NCBI GenBank assembly: GCA_963738835.1
Contig: CAVTYH010000002.1
Location: 682,001-746,000, forward strand
DNA length: 64,000 nucleotides
Origin: CAVTYH01 sp963738835
Lineage (GTDB): Bacteria; Planctomycetota; Planctomycetia; Pirellulales; JADZDJ01
Direction of reading: 5' to 3'
Positions 36,568-48,500 of the stretch are shown one piece after another. A model generated the notes under the pieces. It saw only the letters and a program-made list of their open reading frames with translations. It ran no database searches and was not told the origin of the DNA. The translations under genes were made by a program, and so were the position numbers. The stretch's first letter is position 1. The number at the start of each line of letters is the position of its first letter.

Positions 36568-37626
36568 CTAACACATTGCAAGTGCTGCAACCAGCTCTTG
36601 CACGGCCGCCGCCGGATCATTCACATCCAGTACCGCTCCGCTGACGGCAATGCGATTGATTCCCGCCGCCAGCACTTGCGGCAAATTCTCGCCCGTGATG
36701 CCGCCGATGGCGAATGCCGGCAGCGAGATGTCTGCCGCCACGTTGCGAATGAATTCCAAACCCACGAAAGTGTCGAACGATTTCGTCAGCGACGGAAACG
36801 TCGGCCCGACGCCGATGTAATTCGCCCCATCGAGCACCGCTTGCCGCGCTTGGTCGATCGAATGCGTCGACACGCCGATCAGTTTGTTCAGGCCGACAAT
36901 CGAACGGGCATCCTTCACGCTCAGTTCTTCCTGTCCGATATGCACGCCGTCGGCGTCGGCCAGGATGGCCAAATCGGGCCGGTCGTTCATGATGAACAGG
37001 GTGTTTGTGCCGCGCGTGATATCGCGCAACTGCCGGGCCCGGGGAATTAGTTTGCGATCGCTGAGTCGTTTATCACGAAGTTGAAGCACATGCACACCGG
37101 CGGCGACAAGCGATTCGGCCAGGCGAGCAAAGGCCGCTTCATTCTCGCGGCCATCCAACAGCACATACAGCCGGGCGTCGGCCAGTCGCTGTCGCGAATC
37201 GGCGGTGATTCCCACAGCCCGTTCCAGCGTGTAAGCCTGGTATCGAAGCGGTTCGATGGTAGCCGCCAGCTTCGGATCGGCCACCTTGGCATATTCTTCC
37301 AAACTGCGAAGCACTTGTTGAACCCGTTTGAAACTGGCCGCCAGCACGTCGGCCAAATTTGTCCGAGTGGTTTCGGCCAGCGTTGCTAGCGTCGCCCCCA
37401 CGTCGGCGGCCGATTCCCGTGCTTCCAGGCGGTCTTTCCTGGCGATTCCAGCCAGCGCCGCCGTCAAATTGTGTCGTAACTCCTTTGCCAGCCGGGTGAG
37501 ATACCGGTCGTCCAGCACGAATCGCACATAATCTTCGATCACCCTGAGACCTTCGGCGGCTCGGTTGGCCTCGGCGTCGAGAATGCGAGCGACGCTAAAT
37601 TTCTCGGTGGGCTGGCGATCAGACAT
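36568..37626 (-). CDS. thiE: ThiD2-ThiE fusion: thiamine-phosphate synthase
   Basis: ThiE joins HMP-PP and the thiazole phosphate to make thiamine phosphate. The C-terminal ~210 residues are a ThiE barrel: LYVLLDGRENEAAFARL, QLRDKRLSDRKLIPRA, FIMNDRPDLAILADADGVHIGQEEL, GVSTHSIDQA, YIGVGPTFPSLTK and AIGGITGENLP. The N-terminal ~140 residues (ARILDAEANRAAEGLRVIEDYVRF ... ADVLAASFKRVQQVLRSLEEYAK) match the ThiD2-type domain found on long ThiE proteins, credited with HMP-P kinase activity. The start MSDRQPTEKF at 37626 is chosen; a longer reading from 37803 would only translate the repeat at 37630-37697. I see no TPP riboswitch upstream. No other thi genes are adjacent. Confidence 0.92.
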   Translation of the reverse strand: MSDRQPTEKFSVARILDAEANRAAEGLRVIEDYVRFVLDDRYLTRLAKELRHNLTAALAGIARKDRLEARESAADVGATLATLAETTRTNLADVLAASFKRVQQVLRSLEEYAKVADPKLAATIEPLRYQAYTLERAVGITADSRQRLADARLYVLLDGRENEAAFARLAESLVAAGVHVLQLRDKRLSDRKLIPRARQLRDITRGTNTLFIMNDRPDLAILADADGVHIGQEELSVKDARSIVGLNKLIGVSTHSIDQARQAVLDGANYIGVGPTFPSLTKSFDTFVGLEFIRNVAADISLPAFAIGGITGENLPQVLAAGINRIAVSGAVLDVNDPAAAVQELVAALAMC

Positions 37627-37629
37627 TTT

Positions 37630-37697
37630 TGTAGGAGCCGTCTCCCGACGGCGTTTGTTGCGGGAAGCGTTCTCGGAGACAGGAGTCGACCTCCAAC
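37630..37697. repeat. TGTAGGAG... inverted repeat, decayed copy in the thiE leader
   Basis: The left arm tgtaggagccgtctcccgac is identical to the copy at 27925. The right arm (gacaggagtcgacctccaac) has several mismatches. It begins four bases upstream of the thiE start codon, so the mRNA leader would carry its hairpin next to the ribosome-binding region. The remainder of the 293-bp divergent gap 37627-37919 shows only the aaggagg site before the plus-strand gene. Confidence 0.65.
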
Positions 37698-37919
37698 GGC
37701 CAAAATTGCGCGTTGCCATTCGGCAACAAGGTGAAAGCCGATCAGTCAAAATCGCCGGCAATCGGCTGCGCGTCATTGTTTTCGCCACGCCACGTAACTG
37801 CAAGCGGCGTTTTGCCTTGCTGCGGGTGAAATCAGGGGTTAGAATTCCCCAGCCGATTTGCCGTTAGGTTCCCACACGAGAGCGCGGGAGCCAAGTCGTT
37901 CAAGGAGGACTGGAAATTG

Positions 37920-38516
37920 ATGCGCTGGGCACGATGGATCACGCTGCCGGTGCCGGGTTTGGCCCAACTGTGGCTCGCGGGAGCTTGGTGGGGGTTGGCC
38001 GTCGGCGTTGGGTTCGCCTGGCTCGTGAATTTGGCGGTTGTTTCCACGTTTGTCTGGACAGAGCTGATCGGCCCATGGTCGAGAGTTGGGGTATGGGTTT
38101 TGCTAATGATGGTGTGGGCTCTCTCGGTGGTCCTGTCGTTTCGGCAGTTGCGCGGTTCCCAGCCTGAAAATGGCCAAGCCACCGCCGAGGACTTGTTTCG
38201 CCGCGCCGGGCGCGAATACTTAATTGGCAACTGGGTGAAGGCCGAACAATTGCTCACGCACCTGATCCGGCTTAACGGCAGGGATGTCGATGCCCAGTTG
38301 ATGTTGGCCAGTTTGCTCCGCCGCACCGGGCAGTTGACGGAAGCCTCGGGGCGACTGCGGCGATTGGAAGCCACGGACGGCGCCGAAAAGTGGCGTTCCG
38401 AAATCAAACGCGAACGCCAATGGTTGGATGAATTGTTTCAGAATCACAAACAGACCAAAGAAGTAAAAACCGACAACGAACCAATAATTCAAACGCCGGA
38501 AAATCAAGCGGCGTAG
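37920..38516 (+). CDS. Small membrane protein with TPR-like soluble tail
   Basis: A 199-residue protein with two or three N-terminal membrane helices (residues ~8-80: LPVPGLAQLWLAGAWWGLAV, VGVWVLLMMVWALSVVLSF). A cytoplasmic helical tail has a TPR-like unit (FRRAGREYLIGNWVKAEQLL, VDAQLMLASLLRRTGQLTEA) and a charged end. I know no function. The ribosome-binding site is AAGGAGG; ATG 37920 is chosen, with TTG 37917 as an alternative. It precedes clpC by about 100 bp on the same strand, with a palindromic repeat between, so co-transcription is possible. Confidence 0.72.
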   Translation: MRWARWITLPVPGLAQLWLAGAWWGLAVGVGFAWLVNLAVVSTFVWTELIGPWSRVGVWVLLMMVWALSVVLSFRQLRGSQPENGQATAEDLFRRAGREYLIGNWVKAEQLLTHLIRLNGRDVDAQLMLASLLRRTGQLTEASGRLRRLEATDGAEKWRSEIKRERQWLDELFQNHKQTKEVKTDNEPIIQTPENQAA

Positions 38517-38536
38517 ATTTGACGTTTAACTCGTGC

Positions 38537-38593
38537 GTGCAGCGGCCGGGCTTGTCCGGGCCGCCCCGTAGAGGAGAAGCCCCGCCGCTACAC
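38537..38593. repeat. GTGCAGCGG...CCGCTACAC palindromic repeat, copy 2 (upstream of clpC)
   Basis: Outer arms match the copy at 8520-8575 (one mismatch in the stem). The interior differs (ccgggcttgtccgggccgcc). It ends 22 bp before the clpC ATG, within the leader of the transcript. Confidence 0.65.
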
Positions 38594-38615
38594 GACCAGA
38601 CACCAAGGATTTCTC

Positions 38616-41201
<2,586 letters not shown>

Positions 41202-41210
41202 GCAATTACT

Positions 41211-41246
41211 TCCTCTCCCCTGGCGGGAGAGGGTTGGGGTGAGGGG
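41211..41246. repeat. CACCCTCACCCC-type palindromic repeat, third copy (reverse orientation)
   Basis: tcctctcccctggcgggagagggttggggtgagggg is the reverse complement of the unit inserted twice in the gene at 32903. It lies 9 bp past the clpC stop. The 305-bp gap 41202-41506 also holds the terminator below and nothing else I can name. Confidence 0.75.
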
Positions 41247-41290
41247 CCAACGTGCCGTACGCGTGAAACAAATCGATGCCGTCATCCAAG

Positions 41291-41319
41291 CCCAGGGGTT
41301 GCAACCCCTGGGTTTTTTT
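41291..41319 (+). terminator. Rho-independent terminator after clpC
   Basis: Perfect stem cccagggg/cccctggg with loop ttgcaa, followed by seven T (41313-41319). The left arm and loop match the right half of the 46-bp repeat at 12-57 and 36514-36559, read in reverse, so this terminator and that repeat look related. Confidence 0.82.
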
Positions 41320-41506
41320 CTGCGCGGCACATAGTCCAACGGCCTGCCACCGACTTCGCCAGTGTTTCAATCAATTACGCCGATGGTGTTGCGCAGCAAT
41401 TCTGAGGACAGGTTTCGGCGACCTACCCCGGGATTTCGACCAAAACCACATTCTCCAGCGATTCAACCGTTGCAAGGCCGCCCCGCTGATCGGTTAAAAT
41501 GTGGGC

Positions 41507-41878
41507 ATGAGATTCTGGCCAAGATTTCCACGCTGGCTGCGTCCGCGTTACAGTTTGCGAATGCTGTTTGTCGTCATCACCGTCTTCGCTGTTTGGCTGG
41601 AATCGCAAGTGAGCATCGTGCGGGAGCGGAAAAGCATGCGGACGACGCTTGAAGAAGCGTGCGGCACGGAGTGGAAGCCATACAACATGGTTTGGAATAA
41701 TAACATCATCTCATTTGGAATTCGCGGATATCATCTTTCGTGGGTCCGCACGATTCTCGGCGATGAGCCGGTGCGAACAATTTGCCTGCCACCCACCATG
41801 CCGTAAGAGCAACGAGACCAGTTCCAGCGAAAGTTCCCAGAAGCACTCATCAGCGTTGGCGAAGTCGCTGCTCGTTGA
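41507..41878 (+). pseudogene. Small planctomycete membrane protein interrupted by an in-frame TAA
   Basis: Starts MRFWPRFPRWLRPRYSLRML followed by one helix (FVVITVFAVWLESQVSIV) and RERKSMRTTLEEACG. The 'RYSLRxL...FAVWL' opening is common on small planctomycete proteins of unknown role. TAA at 41804-41806 follows GDEPVRTICLPPTMP. The same frame then runs on, EQRDQFQRKFPEALISVGEV, to TGA at 41876-41878. This continuation looks coding (charged amphipathic helix), so a sense codon probably became TAA. If not, the real protein is simply 99 residues and ends at 41806. Confidence 0.5.
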
Positions 41879-42053
41879 TTTTATAACCAACCGTGCGATT
41901 TTTGAGTCATGAACCACAATTCATGCTACTTTTCCCGTCCGAAGATTTGGATGGTGTAAGGGAGCAGTCTGTTAATCAAATCAATCCAGATAAGATCAAC
42001 AGCACGCCGCCCCGCTAAACTAAACCCCTGCCCGCCGTGTAGGGAGAAAGCCG

Positions 42054-42275
42054 ATGATCAAAGCACTCCACCGGATGGTCCGTCGGCTCGCCGGATTACC
42101 GACATTGCGGCAACATGCCTACTGTTCATTCTGTGGGAAAAGCTACGAGAAGGCTGCACCGTTCGCGGAAGGTCCGAGAGCGGTATTCATCTGCCGGGAG
42201 TGTGTTGGCAAGTGCAACGACCTTATCGAAAAAGAATTGGCCAAGAGCGCCGCACCGCAATCGACATCCAAATAA
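42054..42275 (+). CDS. Free-standing ClpX-type C4 zinc-finger protein
   Basis: 73 residues. After a basic helix (MIKALHRMVRRLAGLPTLRQ) comes a complete four-cysteine ClpX zinc finger: YCSFCGKSYEKAAPF and FICRECVGKCNDLIEKEL. In ClpX this domain dimerises and recognises substrates or adaptors; here it has no AAA module. It lies 0.85 kb downstream of clpC on the same strand, beyond a terminator. An adaptor role for a Clp ATPase is a guess. The start is supported by GGGAG upstream. Confidence 0.82.
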   Translation: MIKALHRMVRRLAGLPTLRQHAYCSFCGKSYEKAAPFAEGPRAVFICRECVGKCNDLIEKELAKSAAPQSTSK

Positions 42276-42288
42276 GCAATGGGCCCCC

Positions 42289-42495
42289 ATGCGTCTCCGC
42301 TTCACCATCCGCGACTTGCTCTGGCTAACGGTGGTCGTGGCATTGTCAGTTGCGTTGTGGCGAGAGCATCGGCAGTTCGTGCAACTGAGGCAGCAATTCA
42401 AAATGCAGGTCGTTCAGGCGGAAATAATGCGCGATGCGATTCTTGAAAATAACCGCCGCATACTTGAAAAGGCGAGCGCCCAGATAGCTCTCTAA
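42289..42495 (+). CDS. Small single-pass membrane protein (RFTIRDLLWLT type)
   Basis: 68 residues. MRLRFTIRDLLWLTVVVALS forms one helix, followed by an amphipathic coiled coil (REHRQFVQLRQQFKMQVVQA, ILENNRRILEKAS). The 'RFTIRDLLWLTxxVA' opening is a repeated planctomycete signature of unknown function. It begins 13 bp after the zinc-finger gene, so the two are probably one transcript. ATG 42289 is chosen because upstream codons in this frame only translate the neighbour's DNA. Confidence 0.65.
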   Translation: MRLRFTIRDLLWLTVVVALSVALWREHRQFVQLRQQFKMQVVQAEIMRDAILENNRRILEKASAQIAL

Positions 42496-42502
42496 CCGTT
42501 GC

Positions 42503-45500
42503 TCAATTGCTCGCTCCTTGATTTCGGCGACGTCGCGACGCTCGGATCATTGGGAACGCCATGACAGCCCCAATGCAGAGCAGCAACACCGTGCCGGGTT
42601 CAGGAACCGCGGCGACGCTGCCGCTGCCGTGGAGGGCCACGTCGTCGAGCAGCGGTTGAATGTCGCGGTTGCTGACGCCGCCGCCGTCATAATCGCCGAC
42701 GGTGTTTAGTTGGGCCAGCGTCAGGCCGTTGTCCGACATATATTTATTCAAGTCGGTCAGTGCCGTCAGCGCGGCGGGAACATCGGCGGTATTCAGCACG
42801 CCATCCAGGCTCCAGTCGCCCTTCGTCAGCACGCGAGTCAATGACAATGGTGTAATTTCGCCCGATGCTGATATGTTCACGCCCGGTGCATAAGTGGCGA
42901 AGCTGACCTGGCTGCCGAGCTGGGTGCCATTCAGTGCGGAACTGGAATTGCCGAAGATCACGTGATCCAGGCCGCTGTTCCAGTGGACGATGTTGAGGTT
43001 GCCGGACCAGCCCTGACCACTGCTGTCGGCAAAGGTCAGCGTGCTGGAACCGCTGCCCAGATCGATCGCAGAATTGTTAAGCAAGTTCAGCGGCGCCGGC
43101 GTCGTGCCGAGAGTTAAGTTCTGAGTGAGGCCGCCGGTGCCGAGCGTACCGCCGTTAAGTGTTACCAGCGAAGTGGTCGAAATGCTATTGGCTACGCCGA
43201 GGGCCAACGTACCGGCATTCACGGTGGTCGAGCCGGTGTAGGTATTCACGCCGGAGAGCGTCCATTTGCCGGTGCCGTTTTTCGTCACCGATGTTGTGTT
43301 CGCCGCGCTTCGATCTGCGATCGCGCCGGCAAATTCACCGGTGCCTGACGTCGAGCCCTGCAGCATCAGGAACTTAGGAATGTCACCTGCGGTCGTCTGC
43401 ATGGCGCTGGTAAATTTGAGCAGGCCCGAGCCGGATTGATCGATGATCCCGGTGCCGGCGCCTGCGGTGCCGCCTGAGAGATTGATCGCGCGGTCCGTCG
43501 TTTCACCCGTGCCCGTGTAAAGAAGCGTTCCGGATCCGCCGTTTCCGCCAAGGTTAATCCTGCTGTTGACAGCTGTCGTGGGTGCGCCGAGATTGCTTGA
43601 CGGCAAACCGCCCACGACACTGTTGATCGACGAAACGCTGACGACACTGCCGGTGTTGACCGCCAAGGCGCCATTAAAGGTGTTTGCACCAGAAAGTGTC
43701 ACCGTACCCCCACCGGTGATGTTGACCGCTCCCGTCGAAGAAACGATCCCCGGCACATTGACGGCAGAGTCGGCCGGCGGCGCAAATTAACGGTCCCTCC
43801 GCCGGAAACGCCGCTGCTGACACTCACGGTCGTCGATGCCGGGGGCGCTACCGTCAGGACCGACGCTGTCGTACCGGTGTCGATTCCTCCGCTAGCGCCA
43901 AGGTTTACATTGCCGCCGATCGACAACGTGCCGCCACCGGTCAATGTCACCGTGACGTTGGAGCCGATCAGAGCATTCGCGTTGGCTAGCCGCAACGTTG
44001 CGCCGCCGTCTAAGCCGATTTGCGAATTGGAAGCGACGGTAATCGTTCCTTGGAACGTCGAGGTCGTTGCACCACCAGCACGGATGGCGCCATCGCCGGC
44101 GGTGCCCAAGCCGGCGCCGTTGATCAGGACGGCCTCGGTGCCATAGTCGTTATTCTGGGTCGTATAGATTTCGCCCCCGGCGTTCACGGTCGTACTGCCA
44201 TTGGTGGAGCCGAATGCCGATGAGCTATTCGGGAGGAAAATATTGGAATTGATGATGGTAGGCCCATCGTAACTGCTGCCGCCCGCGATGGTGAACGCGC
44301 TGCTGCTGCCCTGGGTGATGCCACCGGCGCCGTTCAAGCCGCCACCCAAGTTGACACTGGCTGAACCGCTGGTGGTGATGCCGCCGGTCGAGGTTGTCGA
44401 CCCGTTGACGCTTAGCGCGCCACTGCCGTTAACGGCAATGCTCCCGCCGACACTCAGCGAGCCGGTGTTAGGAATGCTGAGAGTACCCGATGAAACCGTG
44501 ACATCTCCCGTGGTGCTTACCGATCCGGTTAAGTTCGCCGTACCCAAGCCGTTGGCCACAATGCTGGCCTGGCTGATGAACGGAGCGGTGAAGTTCGCGG
44601 TTCCATTGAGACTCAGAGTCAATGTGCCGGTGCCCGAAATACCACCAGGAATGGCAAGTGGCGTAATGGCATTGCCATCAGTGCGCGAAAAGATGAGCGA
44701 TGCATTGTTCGTGACATTTCCGGTCCCGAGCGAACCGCTGCTAGTGCTGCCCCCGACGTTGACGACACCGCCGCTGATGATGGTATCGCCGGCATAGTCG
44801 TTGTTGGTTTTCAGCGTAAGCGTGCTGTTGCCAGATTTGGTCAGGGTGCCCAGGCCCGTGATTTTGCCGGTGCCGGAAATCGTGTAGTTGTTGGTGCTCG
44901 AAGCAACTGTGACCGAGTTGGGAGTCACCGTGCTGTTGAGCGTGATGGCGGTTTGCAGACCGGCAGAGTCGCCGAACGCGACATTGTCGCCATTTTGGAA
45001 TTTATCTTGCGCACTCAGCGCCGGTATTGAACCAGTTGGCTGTGGAGTTTACATCCCATACCCCGCTGGAATTGGAGTTCCAATTCAAATTGGCGGAGAG
45101 ACCTGGAACCACGTGGACCTTCACTTGGCCGGCGGTGGCGCTGGGAGTGTAGGTGTTGCGGCCTGCCACGTTGGTGATGAAGTTTAGATTGCTAACCGAC
45201 GGGGCAGCACCATTGTAGGTGAAAAGAGTGTAATCATACGCCGACGCCGGTGGTGAGCCGGGGATGAGGAATTCCAAATCAATGGTGGTTGGCCCGGTGA
45301 TGCTCAGGCCGCCGTTGGCCTTAACGAGGTCCTGCAAAGCAGGAGTGGCCAGGTTTGAGCCATCGACATCGTATTGCACCGTGCCGCCGTTCAGAGTCAT
45401 CGCCCCTGTGAACGTGAATGTGCCGGCGCTGGAGCCGCCGATGACACCCGGGTTAATCGTGCCGGCCGTGTGAGTAATCGTACCGCCGATGGAACCCGAG

Positions 45501-48500
45501 CCCGTTAAAAACGCACCGCTGGCGATGCTGATCGACGAGGTGCTGGTGAGAGCGTTGTTGACCACCAGAGTGCCGGCGTTGATGGTGGTTGCGCCGGTAT
45601 AGCCGTGCGTCGCGGTGGAATCAATCATCAAGATACCGGGGCCGAGCTTGGTGAGACCACCGGTGCTGGCGCCGGAGGAGCCGGTCCAAGTCAGATTGGT
45701 ACCGGCGGCGGCCACATCGATCGTCGCGGTTTTGTCCGCGTTGATGGTGAACCCTCGATCGGTATTCGTGCTGGTGCCGGTGTACCGCAAGATGCCGCCG
45801 TCGAACACCAGATTGCCGGCTGCGTTTGACGAGGCGCCGATACTGCTTGGCGATGATCCAGGCGCCAGACTCGCCGCTTCGAGGACAGCGGTGCCACCAG
45901 CGGTGCCACCAATCGTGGTTACCCCCGTATAGCCGCTGTTCGTGCCTGTTAGTCGCTGGGTGCCGGAGCCCGCGACGACGAGGTTGACATTGCCGTTGAT
46001 GGTGCCGTTGAAATTATTCGTGCCGGTGGTATTGAGGGTCAGAGTGTTGGTACCCGCGCCGCTGTTTTGAACGATCGAGGTGAGCGTTCCGGAGGTTGCC
46101 GACAAAGCGACAACAGTCTGGTCGAAACCGCCCAAGTCAAATGTGCCTGTGGATGCGGTCCCTGTAGAAGTGGCCGACAATTGCACGATGGCATTTTGGG
46201 CAAGGCCGTTGTTGGCACCCAGTCGAGCCGTACCATTTACCTGGAAATTCGGATAACTTCCGCCGCCGCTATACTTCACCGCACCACCGATTTGAATGAT
46301 GGTGTCGGCGGTGCCGGCGGTATTCACGGCACCGTTGATGTTCAAGAAGAAGCCGGAGGTTTCTGGCGGTCCATTAAATAAACCGTCGGTGAAGTTATTG
46401 GCGAGGATGGTGATCGTGCCGTTAACGGTCGAATCAGCGGCACCAAGCGCGGCGCCTCCCGGTGCGCTTAGCGGGCCATTGGTACTTCCAGGGGCCTGAA
46501 TCACCCCGTATACACCCGCTGGATTGCCCTGACGGGGGTTGCCTTGTGCGATCGTAATATTGTTGCCAATGGTAACGTTCTGTCCGAGATAAATTGCACT
46601 GGAGTTTGTGCTCGCGTTATTGGCGTTGATGGTAATGGGACCGGTGCCAAACGCATTGTCGGCCATCGCTTGAATGCTTTGCCCCGTGACAGTGGTGCCG
46701 CCGCTGTACGTTCCGGTGGAATTGAAGAACAAAACACGTGCGGCGACATTACTATCTGTTTGCAAGATGCTGGTGGTCACCGCCACCTTTCCGCCACTTG
46801 CGCCGTCATTCAGAGCGGCGAACAAATTGTAACTTTGCTGTACCGCGCCGCTAAAGGTGATCGTCGAAGTGCTGGCAGCCGCGCCATTATTGGTGATCAC
46901 GCCGCCTAGTATCGTATCACCAAAATTGGTCACCGAGATATTTCGTGTATTCAGATCCAATATGCCGCCGTTAACCGTGAGAGAAGAACTGGCCGGCAAC
47001 GCATTTGCGCTATTGAGCACGACGGTTCCGCCTGCGATGACGGTTCCGCCGGTGTACGTGTTGTCGGCATTGAGCGAGACGGTTCCCGTGGTATTTACGT
47101 TCAGCGCTCCTGCGCCACTAATCGCGCCGTTGGCAGTGAGCGACCCCGTTCCCTGGCTGAGAATGCCTCCGTTGCCGGTAACATTCAAACCGCCTGTTTG
47201 ATTGATGGTGCTGGAAGCCACCAAGCTGCCGTCTTGAACATTTACGGTCGTTACGTTGCTGATGGCACCGGTGACTGTTGTAGATCCGCTACCAAGCTGA
47301 TTCACACTTCCAGCGCCGGAACCGGCTCCGGCAATGGCACCGCCAAAGCTATACGCATTGCTGCGATTGAAGTTTAAAGTAGCTCCGCCGGACATCGTTA
47401 CGTTGCCCGTGCCCAGCGAACCAGTAGTATCGCTGCCTCCCAAAGTGCCTACGTTGAGACGAGTGGTAGCGCCGCTCAGAGAGGTTGTCGAATAGCTATT
47501 GCTGCCTGTCAGCGTCAATTGGCCATTGCCGGAGACGATCAACGGTGTGCCACCGCTAACGGCACCACCGATCGTGAGGCTGCTATCGTTGGAAAACGAT
47601 ACAAATGCACCATTGCTCAGCGAAACTGGCACCGAAATTGTGTGCGATCCGTTGTTCACATTGATCGGCGCGGCGGCGACGCCGTTATTCAAAGTCAGCG
47701 TGCCAGACCCCGAGATCGTATATGAACTGAAGCCGTCGAAGATCAAACCACTGATTGTCTTGCTGCCGTTCATGTCAACGCTTCCACCGCTGCCCAGTGT
47801 TCCGAAGCTGGCGGTCTCGCCGACCGCATTGGGAAAAGCAGTGCCGTTCCAGTTCCCACCAGCGCCGCCGGTGGTCCAGAGAAAACTGCCGGAGGTGTTG
47901 GTCCAATCGCGCGTCGTGGCAGTGCCGATCGCCAATTGGATGCCGGTCGCGGGCGAGTTCGATAAGGCGTATGATTTGCCCGCGACGGGATTGAGTACCG
48001 TCAAATTCGAAAGGGCGCCAGAGAAACCACCGTTGATGTTAAACAGCGTATAGGTGCCGTTGGTAGAGTAGGCAGTGGTAGTGCCATCTTGATAAAGATG
48101 CAACCCGCCGCCGTTGACGGCCAACCCACCGGCATTACTGACAGTGATTTGGTCGTTGGCGCCGGGACTGGCAGGGAATTCAAAATCGACATTTGCGCCA
48201 GTGTTGAGGGTTAAGCCACCGACCGTCAGCGTGCCAATACTGCCGCCCGGCGCAACGATACCGCCGGATGCAGGCGTGACCGTGCCGGCGATGGTGCCGG
48301 TGCCGCCCAAGGTTGCGAGGTTTGCGACGCTCACATTTCCAGCCAGCATGCCGGGACTGTTGATACGCAAGGTACCGGCGCTGACCGTCGTGCCGCCGGT
48401 GTGTGAATTGGTTCCAGTGAGAATCAACGTGCCAGCGCCGGCCTTGGTAAGACTACCTGTTGTGGCGGCGGAACCGCCGGACATGGTCAGCGTCGTTCCA

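Noticed and set aside
37627..37803. 59-residue N-terminal extension of ThiE
   Set aside because: It translates the TGTAGGAG repeat and flanking non-coding DNA. The ThiD2-like domain starts right after Met at 37626.
36568..37900. A TPP riboswitch upstream of thiE
   Set aside because: I could not find the conserved CUGAGA or related thi-box text in the minus-strand leader.
43699..44928. Separate autotransporter-repeat proteins in the middle of the PEP-CTERM region
   Set aside because: Repeat text continues across both breaks in another frame, only the left piece has a PEP-CTERM end, and only the right piece has a signal peptide. One gene with two indels is simpler.
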